Shown here one piece after another: positions 18,378 to 27,115 of a stretch of DNA of 64,000 nt. The DNA comes from Paraburkholderia edwinii. Its GTDB lineage: Bacteria > Pseudomonadota > Gammaproteobacteria > Burkholderiales > Burkholderiaceae. The notes beneath the pieces were generated by a model that did no database searches, was not told the DNA's origin, and saw nothing but the letters and a program-made list of their open reading frames with translations. Position numbers and translations under genes: made by a program. The DNA lies in NCBI RefSeq assembly GCF_019428685.1, contig NZ_CP080095.1:186001-250000 (forward strand), written 5' to 3'. Position 1 is the first letter of the stretch; each line of letters starts with the position of its first letter.

Positions 18378-18795
18378 CGTTGCACTCCCTCTCTGGCGTC
18401 GGCCGGCGCCGCGCGGTCTGTGCCGCCGTGCATGCCAGCGATGCCGCCACGATAGCGCCAAATACCGGGATCGTCACGTGCGTCACGCGCATCACGCGGG
18501 TCACGCGGCTCGCCGGCGAGCTGGCGCAGCGCCGCAAAATGTCCGCTCCCACGCGTACGGATGAAAACCGTTGGAACCGATGCAGCCGATGTTACGTGGC
18601 CGGAAATATCCACGTTATCGAAAATCGGCAAAGTTTCGGGTGAGTGTTTCCAGGAACTCAACGGTTCGCGAGAGTCGCTTCGGCACCGCGCATTCATTTT
18701 CCTGTCCTTGAAGTGTGCGAGCGTACGTGGGCTTTAGGCTTGACGGACCTGTTTAATCCGCCCGCCATAGCGACCACTCACAAGGAATGCGGCAA
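18378..18795. other. Non-coding gap between eutB and the desaturase gene
   Basis: 418 bp between divergent genes. It holds the shared 19-bp motif at 18614-18632, about 240 bp before the eutB ATG. No credible gene was found. A long leader for eutB or an unseen B12-related element is possible, but no cobalamin riboswitch core was recognised. Confidence 0.5.
18614..18632 (-). promoter_or_regulatory. Shared 19-bp site upstream of eutB
   Basis: GTTATCGAAAATCGGCAAA (plus strand) is identical over 19 bases to the site at 21286-21304 upstream of the ethanolamine permease gene, and in the same orientation to its gene. It is a candidate EutR operator or promoter element. Confidence 0.6.
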
Positions 18796-19833
18796 ATGAA
18801 TCGAACAATATCAGCCGACGAGGCCGCCAAAGATGCATTGCCGGGGGGCCGGCCATCCGGCGGCCGGCGCTCCGGCGGCGGGCGATCCGGCATCGGGGTT
18901 TCGGCCAATCTGGTTTTGATTGCGCTTGTCGTGCTCGCGATGAGTATTGAGCTCGCCGGGATGCCGCTGCTGCTCGAGCATATGGGCTCAGCCGCGCTGT
19001 GTCTGATCGTGCCAATCGTGCTGCTCACGCCCACGCACTGGGGCGTCATTCACGAGTCGATTCACGGTCAATTGCTGCCGCGGCGCACAGCCAACGAAAA
19101 CGTCGGCCGCGCGCTCTCCATTTTGCTCGCGCTGCCGTTCGAGGCGGTTCGCTTCGGACATTTGATGCATCACCGCTTCACGCGCGAACCGTATGACCAA
19201 CCCGATATCCATCAGGCTGGCGAGCGCTTCTGGCTCGCGCGGCTTCGATATCTGGGCATGCTGTGCGGCGGTCTTTATCTGGGCGAACTGCTGTCACCCT
19301 GCATCGCGTTTCTGCCGGTCAAAGTCATTGAACGTCTGGCGAGCCACACGTTCAATGCGGCGGGTGAGCAAGGCGACGAGATTCGCCGACGCTTTGTCGA
19401 TTTCGCGAGTTCCGCGCGGCGGCGCAAGCAGACGCGGCTCGACTTCGTCGCGACGCTCGCAATCTATGGCGCGGCGTTCGCGTTGTACGGGCGCTGGTGG
19501 CCCGTACTACTCCTGATCTGCTATTTGCGCGGCGTATGGATTTCGATTGCCGACAATATGCCGCATTACGGCGTCGCACTCGACCGGCCCGGCCGCGCAC
19601 ACAATTTCAATCTCGCGCGCGGGTGGCGGACCATGGTGATGAACCATCATCTGCACGGCCTGCATCATCTGCATCCGACCTTGCCGTGGTCGGCGCTGCC
19701 GCGGCTCGCGGCGGATGCGGAAGATGCGGGTTCAACGGTTGACGGCGGTGGGTACTTCAGCGCATTGGTGCGGCAGTTTCGGTGGCCGAATCATTCTTCG
19801 AGCAACGCATCGACGGGCGCCGCTTCACGCTGA
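18796..19833 (+). CDS. Membrane fatty acid desaturase-like protein
   Basis: A 345-residue membrane protein with three histidine boxes of the di-iron desaturase/hydroxylase family: HESIH (86-90), HLMHH (122-126) and NHHLHGLHHLHP (283-294). Hydrophobic helices lie at about 38-60, 66-80, 105-118 and 220-250. A Gly/Arg/Ser-rich N-terminal stretch (17-34) is unusual. The second ATG (18796) is used because AAGGA lies 9 bases before it, while it abuts the first ATG at 18787. It probably introduces double bonds or hydroxyls into acyl chains; substrate unknown. Its 3' end overlaps the permease gene on the opposite strand by 43 bp. Confidence 0.8.
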   Translation: MNRTISADEAAKDALPGGRPSGGRRSGGGRSGIGVSANLVLIALVVLAMSIELAGMPLLLEHMGSAALCLIVPIVLLTPTHWGVIHESIHGQLLPRRTANENVGRALSILLALPFEAVRFGHLMHHRFTREPYDQPDIHQAGERFWLARLRYLGMLCGGLYLGELLSPCIAFLPVKVIERLASHTFNAAGEQGDEIRRRFVDFASSARRRKQTRLDFVATLAIYGAAFALYGRWWPVLLLICYLRGVWISIADNMPHYGVALDRPGRAHNFNLARGWRTMVMNHHLHGLHHLHPTLPWSALPRLAADAEDAGSTVDGGGYFSALVRQFRWPNHSSSNASTGAASR

Positions 19834-21191
19834 TGCCGCGTCACGAGGAAATAGCCGTACCCAAGCAGCAGAAAAGCGACGAACACCCCCGCGACCAGGA
19901 GATTGAAGTACACCATCGTCGCTAGCGAAATCACCGCGGCGACCAGTGCGAAGGCCGGGAAATACGGAAACAGCGGCGCACGGAACGGCCGCTCCATGTC
20001 CGGTTCGATGCGCCTCAGCTTGAACAGCGCCAACATGCTGATGATGTACATCACGATCGCGCCGAACACCGACATCGTCACGATGTTCGCCGTGAGCGTC
20101 TGGCCGCCGAACTGGATCAGCTCATCGCTATAGATCGCCGCGATGCCGACCACGCCGCCCGCGAGAATCGCGCGGTGCGGCGTCTTGAAGCGCGGATGCA
20201 CTTTGGCAAGCCACTCCGGTAAATATCCAGCTCGCGCGAGCGCAAAAATCTGCCGCGAGTACCCGAGGATGATGCCGTGAAACGACGCGACGAGTCCGAA
20301 TAACCCGAGCCACACGAGCATATGCAGCCAGCCGCTGTTCGCGCCGACGATGTATTTCATCGCTTGCGGCAGCGGGTCGTTGATATTCGCGAGCTTGGTC
20401 CAGTCGCCGGCCGCGCCTGCAAACACCATCACGCCGGCCGCGAGTGCGACGAGCGTCAGGATGCCGGTCACGTACGCGATCGGAATCGAGCGCTTCGGGT
20501 TTTTCGCTTCTTCCGCGGCCATCGCGACGCCCTCGATCGCGAGGAAGAACCAGATCGCAAACGGAATCGCCGCGAACATGCCGTGGAATGAGCCGAGCGA
20601 AAAGTGGTCGGCGCCGGCCCAGCCGCCCTTCACAAAGTTTGCCCACTGAAATCCCGGCGATACGACGCCCATAAACACGAGCAACTCGAAGATCGCGAGC
20701 AGTGTCACGCAGAGTTCGAACGTAGCCGCGACCTGCACGCCAACGATATTCAGCGCCATAAACACGAGATACGCGCCCATCGCCGCATGCTTCGGTTCGA
20801 GACCCGGAAATTGCACATGCAGATACGCGCCGATCGCAAGCGCAATGGCCGGCGGCGCAAACACGAATTCGACAAGCGTGGCCGCGCCCGCGAGGAAACC
20901 GCCAGTCGGACCGAACGCATGCCGTGCGTACGCAAACGGTCCGCCGGCATGCGGAATAGATGTGGTGAGTTCGGTAAAGCTGAAGATGAAGGTCGTGTAC
21001 ATCGCCGCGATAAAGACCGCGGTAATCACGAAACCCAGCGTGCCGGCGCTTGCCCAGCCGTAACTCCAGCCGAAATATTCACCGGAGATCACGAGGCCGA
21101 CTGCAATGCCCCATAGCTGCCAGGTCCCTAAGGTCTGCTTCAGTTCGTGGTGCGTAACGGCGCCGACATGCGACTTCGACTCGGATTTCAT
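19791..21191 (-). CDS. eat: Ethanolamine permease (APC superfamily)
   Basis: A 466-residue amino acid/polyamine/organocation transporter with about 12 hydrophobic helices. It opens HELKQTLGTWQLWGIAVGLVISGEYFGWSYGWASAGTLGF and includes SIPHAGGPFAYARHAFGPTGGFLAG, AIEGVAMAAEEAKNPKRSIPIAY and SFHGIILGYSRQIFALARAGYLP. This strongly resembles the ethanolamine permeases found with eutBC. The ATG at 21191 is used; the reading frame upstream to 21254 is non-conserved. The shared 19-bp site about 95 bp upstream links its control to eutB. The end overlaps the desaturase gene tail-to-tail. Confidence 0.88.
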   Translation of the reverse strand: MKSESKSHVGAVTHHELKQTLGTWQLWGIAVGLVISGEYFGWSYGWASAGTLGFVITAVFIAAMYTTFIFSFTELTTSIPHAGGPFAYARHAFGPTGGFLAGAATLVEFVFAPPAIALAIGAYLHVQFPGLEPKHAAMGAYLVFMALNIVGVQVAATFELCVTLLAIFELLVFMGVVSPGFQWANFVKGGWAGADHFSLGSFHGMFAAIPFAIWFFLAIEGVAMAAEEAKNPKRSIPIAYVTGILTLVALAAGVMVFAGAAGDWTKLANINDPLPQAMKYIVGANSGWLHMLVWLGLFGLVASFHGIILGYSRQIFALARAGYLPEWLAKVHPRFKTPHRAILAGGVVGIAAIYSDELIQFGGQTLTANIVTMSVFGAIVMYIISMLALFKLRRIEPDMERPFRAPLFPYFPAFALVAAVISLATMVYFNLLVAGVFVAFLLLGYGYFLVTRHQREAAPVDALLEE

Positions 21192-21285
21192 GATGGGCTC
21201 CCTGAGATGGGCGTCCGTCGCGGTTCGGCCGGCGAACCGCAGACGCGCACGCATCAGCGGATGCTAGGCAGCCACAAATCCGGGT

Positions 21286-21304
21286 GTTATCGAAAATCGG
21301 CAAA
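21286..21304 (-). promoter_or_regulatory. Shared 19-bp site upstream of the ethanolamine permease gene
   Basis: The second exact copy of GTTATCGAAAATCGGCAAA, squeezed between the permease start and the stop codon of the next upstream gene (21310). Flanking bases show weaker likeness to the eutB copy (GGAT and TARCATC on the permease side). Confidence 0.6.
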
Positions 21305-21309
21305 TCTGC

Positions 21310-22041
21310 TCAAGCCGCCGGCGCCACCGATGCGCCGCTAATGCCGTGCCGCGCCAGCGCCGCCGCCACGAACCCGCTGCGCTTCTGGTCTTCGACATAC
21401 GCGCGAAGAAAAGCGGCAGCGTCGTCGCCGCGGCTTTTCGGCACGCCCATCGCCTGCTGGATCACCATAAAGCGCTCGTTGAGCAGCCGCAGGCCCGACG
21501 TACGCGCGGCATCGGCTTCAAGTTGCTGTTTGACGCCCGCCGCCACTTCGAGCTGCTGATCAAGGAAGGTTTGCACGACGGCCGGCGAACTCGGCGCGCG
21601 CACGATCGTCGCCTGCTTCAGTTCGCGCGTGAGGAACAGGTCATACGCGCTGCCCAGCCCCACCGCGACGCGATTCGTCGAGACGTCGACTTCGGCGTTG
21701 CTGCGAACCGGCGACTCGTTGCGCACCAGGTAATAACCTTCGATCAGCACGTACGGCGCGGTGAATGCGATGCTCGCGCCACGCAGCGGATCGATCGCGA
21801 AGAAGCCAATGTCGGCGCGTTCATCGGACACGGCCTCGACGGACTTGCCAGCCGTGTCAAACACGACCAGTTCGATCTCCACACCAAGCCGCTCGGCAAG
21901 CGCACGCGCGAGATCGACCGAGACGCCGCCGGCCTCGCCTGTCTGCGGGTTGCGGTTCGCAAGAATCGGATTGCCGAGGTTGATCGACGCGCGCAGTTTT
22001 CCTTTGGGCGCGAAAGCGGAACGTACGGTATCTGGGTTCAT
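21310..22041 (-). CDS. Family 3 solute-binding-like protein without signal peptide
   Basis: A 243-residue protein with the amino-acid-binding fold pattern: LRASINLGNPILANRNPQTGEAGGVSVDLARALAERLGVEIELVVFDTAGKSVEAVSDERADIGFFAIDPLRGASIAFTAPYVLIEGYYLVR. It begins MNPDTVRSAFAPKGKLRASIN, with no signal peptide, and the longer frame to 22095 (MPLHVVVRPPSLTNRIRP) does not supply one. It may act in the cytoplasm as a ligand sensor or enzyme, or be misplaced from its export signal. It lies upstream of the permease gene in the same direction. Confidence 0.7.
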   Translation of the reverse strand: MNPDTVRSAFAPKGKLRASINLGNPILANRNPQTGEAGGVSVDLARALAERLGVEIELVVFDTAGKSVEAVSDERADIGFFAIDPLRGASIAFTAPYVLIEGYYLVRNESPVRSNAEVDVSTNRVAVGLGSAYDLFLTRELKQATIVRAPSSPAVVQTFLDQQLEVAAGVKQQLEADAARTSGLRLLNERFMVIQQAMGVPKSRGDDAAAFLRAYVEDQKRSGFVAAALARHGISGASVAPAA

Positions 22042-22358
22042 GGGTCGAATGCGGTTCGTAAGGGAAGGTGGGCGCACGACAACGTGCAACGGCAATGGCT
22101 TCGAGTACTACGCATATGCGATGTTACGTTACGCGCGGTATCGCCGTGTTTAAGGAATGCGCGTTTCCAATTTCTAGACAATGAACGTGCGATTCAACTG
22201 CCCCTCGCGCGCTTGCGAGTGCAGCAGCATGCACATGCATTCACGCCGCACGAGCACGCGGCACGCAGCAAGCCGCACACCGCACGCAAAGTCCGCAGGA
22301 TTTGTTAAATCGACTCGTGCTACCTTGCTTTCAACCCGATTACCGCTCGCGTGCCCTT
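22042..22358. other. Non-coding gap between divergent genes
   Basis: 317 bp between the binding-protein-like gene and the AraC/GyrI regulator gene. It should contain both promoters. No hairpin, repeat or gene was identified by eye. Confidence 0.4.
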
Positions 22359-23213
22359 ATGAACGATCAGAGCCATCAGTCCCGCTATCTTGCGCGGCTG
22401 CAGCGCGTGCTGGACTACATCTACGACCATCTCGACGAACCGCTCGATATCGACCGGCTGGCGCAGATCGCGTGCTTATCGTCATACCACTGGCATCGCA
22501 TCTATCAGGGTTTGTACGGCGAGACGATCGCAACGACGGTGCGCCGTCTGCGGCTGCATCACGCGGCGGGCCTGCTCGCGAACGGCACGCAGCCGATCGC
22601 CGAAATCGCGGCGCAATCGGGCTACGGCAGCTTGCAGTCGTTCACGCGCACGTTTCGCGCGGTGTATGGGATGCCGCCTGCGCGGTATCGGAAGGAAGGC
22701 AGTCATCGCCGGTTTCGGCCGGTCATTTCTGGAGGTGCTGAAATGGAACATCGAGACGTGAAAATACGCGACGTGCCGGCAATGGAAGTCGTATCGATCG
22801 AGCACGTGGGCGACTATATGCAGATCGGCAAGGCCTTCGATGCGCTCGCGGGCTGGCTCGCCGCACGCGACCTGTTGACCGACGATATGCGGATGATCGG
22901 CATCTACTACGACGATCCGGGCGTCGTCGCCAAGGAGCAATTGCGCGCGAAAGCGGGCGCGCTGCTGCCGAAGCAGGTCGAGGTGTCAGCGCCGTTCGGT
23001 ATCACGCCGGTGCGCGGCGGCCGGTATGCGGTGCTGCGGCACAAAGGTCCGTATAGCGACATGCATGCGGCCTATGAGTGGCTGTTTGGCGAATGGCTCG
23101 TCAAGTCTGGGCATGAAGCGGATGACGCGCCGGTGTTCGAGGAGTATCTGAACGACCCGAAGCATACGGCGCCGGCCGAATTGCTAACGGAGATTTATGT
23201 GCCGCTGAGGTAA
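22359..23213 (+). CDS. AraC-family regulator with GyrI-like ligand domain
   Basis: A 284-residue protein. An N-terminal AraC HTH pair (about 10-115; YLARLQRVLDYIYDHLDEPLDIDRLAQIACLSSYHWHRIYQ, AEIAAQSGYGSLQSFTRTFRAVYGMPPARYR) is followed by a GyrI-like/SOUL-type domain (VKIRDVPAMEVVSIEHVGDYMQIGKAFDALAGWL, YAVLRHKGPYSDMHAAYEWLFGEWL, TEIYVPLR). Rob and SoxS/MarA-related sensors with this domain bind small amphipathic drugs or metabolites. The ribosome site before 22359 is weak. Target genes are not evident. Confidence 0.85.
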   Translation: MNDQSHQSRYLARLQRVLDYIYDHLDEPLDIDRLAQIACLSSYHWHRIYQGLYGETIATTVRRLRLHHAAGLLANGTQPIAEIAAQSGYGSLQSFTRTFRAVYGMPPARYRKEGSHRRFRPVISGGAEMEHRDVKIRDVPAMEVVSIEHVGDYMQIGKAFDALAGWLAARDLLTDDMRMIGIYYDDPGVVAKEQLRAKAGALLPKQVEVSAPFGITPVRGGRYAVLRHKGPYSDMHAAYEWLFGEWLVKSGHEADDAPVFEEYLNDPKHTAPAELLTEIYVPLR

Positions 23214-23270
23214 GCGAGGGCTAAGGCTTAAGGCGGATGGCAGATGCGTGGCTGGCGCCGACGCGATTGG

Positions 23271-23612
23271 TTATCCGCCGACCGGCCCTAGACGGATGCC
23301 TAGCACGCAGCCTGCCGCGATGATCGTCAGCACCGTCGCTGCGATCGCGACATATCGACGGTTACGCTGTCGCGCGAAAATCACCAGCATCAGCGTGACA
23401 CGCAGAACGGGCAACAGCACGAACAGGCCAACACCCGCCGTGATCACGTTCGCGCCCCACGGCGCTTCTCTCGCCTGCAACATCCCGGCACCGGTCGCGG
23501 CATTGAGAACGAGACCGGCGCCGATCACCACGCACGCCACCCACGTGCCGTACTGAAGCAACGCCGCGAGCCAACGGTCCAGTTGCGGAAGAGTCAATCG
23601 CGGTGCGTTCAT
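23271..23612 (-). CDS. DUF1634 family small membrane protein
   Basis: A 113-residue protein with three hydrophobic helices (about 15-40, 52-72, 83-105). It resembles DUF1634 proteins, which are typically encoded with TauE/SafE permeases. The ATG overlaps the stop of the tauE-like gene (ATGA), so the two are coupled and likely act in the same membrane complex. Confidence 0.75.
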   Translation of the reverse strand: MNAPRLTLPQLDRWLAALLQYGTWVACVVIGAGLVLNAATGAGMLQAREAPWGANVITAGVGLFVLLPVLRVTLMLVIFARQRNRRYVAIAATVLTIIAAGCVLGIRLGPVGG

Positions 23613-24475
23613 CGATGGATCAAAGCCGTGAGGTCGATACCGAATCCTTGCAGCAACATCGCGCACGCGACGAGCACAAGAACGCTCATGAACAGCAGCC
23701 GAAGTTTTTCGTTCGACACCTTCATCAAAACGCGCGCGCCGATCACCGCGCCAATGACCGACCCGAGTGCAACGGGCCCTGCGATCGAGCTCACTATCTC
23801 GCCGCGCACGAAGTAAGCGCCTGCACTTGCGGCCGCCGTCACGCCGATCATGAAGTTCGACGTCGCGGTGGACACCTTGATCGGCAGGCGCAGCGCGTGA
23901 TCCATCGCGGGAATCTTCAGAATGCCGCTGCCGATGCCCAACAACGCCGAGACGAGGCCCGCGACGTACATCAGCGACAGACCGGCCGGGACGCGCCGCA
24001 CTTCGTAGGCCACCTCGCGATTCAGACGCGGATCGCGATAACTCGAATGCAGATCGAGCGCGGCCGCAAGTCCGCCGCGCGACGCAGGCATCGCGCCTGC
24101 CACCGGATCGGTGCGGCGCAGATACATCTGCCATGCGGACACCAGCAGAACGACCGCGAACAGAAATTCGAGCGCGGCAACCGGAATCAGTCCCGCCACC
24201 AGCACGCCGGTCAGCGCACCGAGCGTCGTGCCCACTTCGAGCACGAGCGCGAGACGCACATTGGTCAGGCCGTGGCGTAGAAAATCGGCGGCGCCGCCAC
24301 ATGAACATGCGATAACCGACACGATGCTCGCGCCAACCGCCACATGCAGGTCGAAGTGAAACAGCACGACGAGCATCGGCACGATAAACAGGCCGCTCGC
24401 CATGCCGAGCATGCCGCCGAGCGCGCTGGAGCTGAGGCCCGCGAAGAACAGCCAGAGTGTGGTGGTGAGGTTCAT
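23609..24475 (-). CDS. TauE/SafE-family sulfite/organosulfonate exporter
   Basis: A 288-residue permease with the two-repeat TauE/SafE pattern: GLSSSALGGMLGMASGLFIVPMLVVL in the first half and AGLVSALLGIGSGILKIPAM and VSTATSNFMIGVTAAASAGAYFVRG in the second. About eight membrane helices. Members move sulfite, sulfoacetate or other small anions. Coupled to the DUF1634 gene and divergent from the GntR regulator gene, which likely controls it through the palindrome at 24570. Confidence 0.85.
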   Translation of the reverse strand: MNLTTTLWLFFAGLSSSALGGMLGMASGLFIVPMLVVLFHFDLHVAVGASIVSVIACSCGGAADFLRHGLTNVRLALVLEVGTTLGALTGVLVAGLIPVAALEFLFAVVLLVSAWQMYLRRTDPVAGAMPASRGGLAAALDLHSSYRDPRLNREVAYEVRRVPAGLSLMYVAGLVSALLGIGSGILKIPAMDHALRLPIKVSTATSNFMIGVTAAASAGAYFVRGEIVSSIAGPVALGSVIGAVIGARVLMKVSNEKLRLLFMSVLVLVACAMLLQGFGIDLTALIHR

Positions 24476-24569
24476 CGTGCGTCGCAGTGGGTTGACGGCA
24501 TGAGAACGGCGATAGATGGCGCGTCAGCGCCGGGCAACCGATGCCGCTGACTTACGTTCGTCGATCTCA

Positions 24570-24585
24570 TTATAACATGTTATAA
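24570..24585. promoter_or_regulatory. Perfect 16-bp palindrome, candidate GntR operator
   Basis: TTATAACATGTTATAA is a perfect palindrome in the 174-bp gap between the tauE-like gene and the divergent gntR-type gene. Its AT-rich sequence stands out from the local GC-rich DNA. GntR/HutC regulators bind such palindromes and often repress both flanking genes. Confidence 0.6.
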
Positions 24586-24649
24586 CAAGCACGAGATGTC
24601 GCGCATCTCTCTGGCCGCGTAGCCATCCGGAAGCTGACGCGACAATCAG

Positions 24650-25474
24650 TTGCTATATCATCGGTACGCAACGACACCGCGCCACACGCCCACCTTGCGA
24701 CATTCGAAATCCGCCACCGTCAAGAAACGAGCCGCGCTCGAAGCCAGCGCACCGGCGCCGCTTTATTCGCAGATCCGCGAGGCACTGCGCGCCGACATCG
24801 AGCGCAAGGCGCTTGAGCCCGGCGCGCAGCTCCCGCCGGAAAGCGCCTTGATGGAGCAGTTCGGCGTGAGCCGCATCACCGTGCGGCAAGCGCTCGCGCA
24901 ATTGCAGACGGACGGCCTCGTGTTCAAGGTGCCCGGCAAGGGCACCTTCGTCAGCGAGCCGAATGCGACGCAGGAAATCAACCATCTTGAAGGGTTCGCC
25001 GAGGCGATGGGTCGGCAAGGGCGCGGCACGACGAACCGTGTGCTATCGCATACGGTGACGCGCTGCAACGACATCGTCGCCGCGAAGCTCGGCATCGAGC
25101 CGGGCAGCTATGTAACCGAGATACGGCGCGTGCGTTACCTCGACAGACGGCCGGTGTCGCTCGATATCACGTATCTGTCAGTGGAAATTGGCGAGGCGCT
25201 TAGAGGCTCGGAAGCCCTCGTGACACGCGACCTCTTTTCGATTCTCGAAGACGATATGAAGATCCGTCTGCGCCATGCGGACCTCGACATCGCTGCGATT
25301 TCCCCGGACGCGGCGATGCGCGAGATCCTCGAGATGCACGACGACAGCCCTTTGCTCAAGATCGAGCGCCTGACGCATAACGCGCAGAACGAGCCGGTCG
25401 ATTTCGAATACCTGTTCGTGCGCACCGACTATCTGCATTACACGTTACGGCTCGAGCGAAAACGCAAGAGCTGA
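24650..25474 (+). CDS. GntR/HutC-family transcriptional regulator
   Basis: A protein of up to 274 residues. The winged HTH reads PLYSQIREALRADIERKALEPGAQLPPESALMEQFGVSRITVRQALAQLQTDGLVFKVPGKGTFV, followed by a UTRA ligand domain (INHLEGFAEAMGRQG, EPGSYVTEIRRVRYLDRRPVSLDITYL, ILEMHDDSPLLKIERLTHNAQNEPVDFEYLFVRTDYLHYTLRL). No ATG opens the frame; a TTG at 24650 or 24695 must serve, so the start is uncertain. Likely represses the divergent permease operon. Confidence 0.85.
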   Translation: MLYHRYATTPRHTPTLRHSKSATVKKRAALEASAPAPLYSQIREALRADIERKALEPGAQLPPESALMEQFGVSRITVRQALAQLQTDGLVFKVPGKGTFVSEPNATQEINHLEGFAEAMGRQGRGTTNRVLSHTVTRCNDIVAAKLGIEPGSYVTEIRRVRYLDRRPVSLDITYLSVEIGEALRGSEALVTRDLFSILEDDMKIRLRHADLDIAAISPDAAMREILEMHDDSPLLKIERLTHNAQNEPVDFEYLFVRTDYLHYTLRLERKRKS

Positions 25475-25550
25475 TTGGCGGTCACGTCAGCCGCAGTGCG
25501 ATCGCCGTACCGCGACGGCTGCGCCGCGGCACGCGATTAGCCAAAGCAGG

Positions 25551-26900
25551 TCACGACCGCACAACACTTCCTTCCGCGGGCGTATCCATCTCGCCATTCG
25601 CCGCGGCCTCGAGCGCGCGATCGTGATGCAGCAGCAACGCCGCCGCCATACCGACCAGTCCCGCGCCCGCCAGGCAAATCAGGCCTGCGCCGAAACCGCC
25701 GGTGCTGTCCTTGATCCAGCCCATCGCATACGGGCCAAAGAAGCCCGCGAGGTTGCCCAGCGAGTTGATCGCCGCGATACCGCCGGCCGCAGCGGCACCC
25801 GACAAAAACGCTGCAGGCAACGTCCAGATCACCGGCAGGCAACCGAAAATCCCGAAGCCCGCAATCGACAACGCGAGCATCTTCAGCACCGGATTATCGA
25901 GTCCCGCCGACGCCGCGATACCGGCAGCCGCAACCAGCAGTGCAATACCGACGTGCCGCTTGCGTTCGAGCTTGCGGTCCGAATGGCGCGCCCAGACGAT
26001 CATGCTGATCACGCCGACGACATACGGCAGCGACGTGACGAAGCCGGTCTGCACGTTGCTAAGACCGAACGACTTGACGATCTGCGGCAGAAAAAAGCTC
26101 AAGCCATAGTTCGTCGCATTCGCACCGAAGTAGATCAACGCGATCGCCAGCACGCGCGGATTGAACAACGCCTGCGTCACGCTGAACGCACGCACCGCCT
26201 CGCGATGCTTGCGCTCATCCGCCTGGCGCGTGACGAGCCAGTTGCGCTCGTCGGCGGCAAGCCAATGCGCGTCGGCGGGCTTGTCAGTCAGATAGAAGTA
26301 CACGACAAACGCGAGCAGCAGCGCAGGCAAGGCTTCGAGCAGATACAGCCATTGCCAGCCCGCAAGTCCCGCGCGCCCATCGAGCGACAGCAGCGCGCCG
26401 GAAATTGGCGCGCCGATCACCGTTGAAAGCGGAATTGCCGCCATGAAATAGCCGACCACGCGACCTCGATAAACGGCGGGAAACCACAACGTCAGCAGGA
26501 AAATAATGCCAGGAAAGAAGCCCGCTTCGGCGATACCGAGTAAAACGCGGAGCCCGTAAAACACCTCCGTATTCTGAAGACCCGTATATTGGGAAATGTG
26601 CGGGATAAAGGCCATCGCCGCCGCGACGATACCCCACGTGAACATGATGCGTGCGATCCATCGCCGCGCGCCGAAACGCTCGAGCAGCAGATTCGATGGG
26701 ACTTCGAAGAAAAAGTAGGCAATGAAGAAAACGCCTGCGCCAAAGCCGAATTGCGACGCAGAGAAGCCGAGATCCTTGTTCATCTGCAGTGCTGCAAAGC
26801 CGACGTTCACGCGGTCCAGATACGCAACGAAATAGCACAGGATCAGGAACGGCACGAGCCGGGACATCACGCGCTTCATGGTGCGAGCTTCAAGATCCAT
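25551..26900 (-). CDS. MFS transporter, anion:cation symporter type
   Basis: A 449-residue major facilitator with 12 hydrophobic helices. LCYFVAYLDRVNVGFAALQMNKDLGFSASQFGFGAGVFFIAYFFFEVPSNLLLERFGARRWIARIMFTWG is the pattern of the ACS family, whose members carry tartrate, phthalate, galactarate and other organic anions with protons. Substrate cannot be told. GGAGGAG lies 6 bases before the ATG. It converges with the GntR gene and lies 215 bp downstream of the SLC13-like transporter gene. Confidence 0.85.
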   Translation of the reverse strand: MDLEARTMKRVMSRLVPFLILCYFVAYLDRVNVGFAALQMNKDLGFSASQFGFGAGVFFIAYFFFEVPSNLLLERFGARRWIARIMFTWGIVAAAMAFIPHISQYTGLQNTEVFYGLRVLLGIAEAGFFPGIIFLLTLWFPAVYRGRVVGYFMAAIPLSTVIGAPISGALLSLDGRAGLAGWQWLYLLEALPALLLAFVVYFYLTDKPADAHWLAADERNWLVTRQADERKHREAVRAFSVTQALFNPRVLAIALIYFGANATNYGLSFFLPQIVKSFGLSNVQTGFVTSLPYVVGVISMIVWARHSDRKLERKRHVGIALLVAAAGIAASAGLDNPVLKMLALSIAGFGIFGCLPVIWTLPAAFLSGAAAAGGIAAINSLGNLAGFFGPYAMGWIKDSTGGFGAGLICLAGAGLVGMAAALLLHHDRALEAAANGEMDTPAEGSVVRS

Positions 26901-26988
26901 CGGTGTCTCCTCCGAATTGGGATCGAGTGGGGATGCGTTTAGCAGGAGACTACTCTTTGAATGCTCGCGATAGAAGTGCGATCAGGCA

Positions 26989-27031
26989 TTTCATGCGGGA
27001 AACCATGAGGTGCTATCCGTGCCGCATGAAA
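26989..27031. promoter_or_regulatory. 10-bp inverted repeat upstream of the MFS gene
   Basis: TTTCATGCGG (26989-26998) and CCGCATGAAA (27022-27031) are exact inverted copies with a 23-bp spacer. The position, 90-130 bp before the MFS start and after the SLC13-like gene, fits either an operator or a termination hairpin without a U-tract. Confidence 0.45.
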
Positions 27032-27115
27032 CTTGCTCGCGTGCATCGCACAAGCACTTTCAATCTGAAAGAAAGCCGCGATGCATGCATCGTGATTCGT
27101 GATGACGGGTTCGGT

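Noticed and set aside
18378..18795. Cobalamin riboswitch before eutB
   Set aside because: No B12-box-like conserved core was recognised, and control by an AraC-type EutR is the simpler view.
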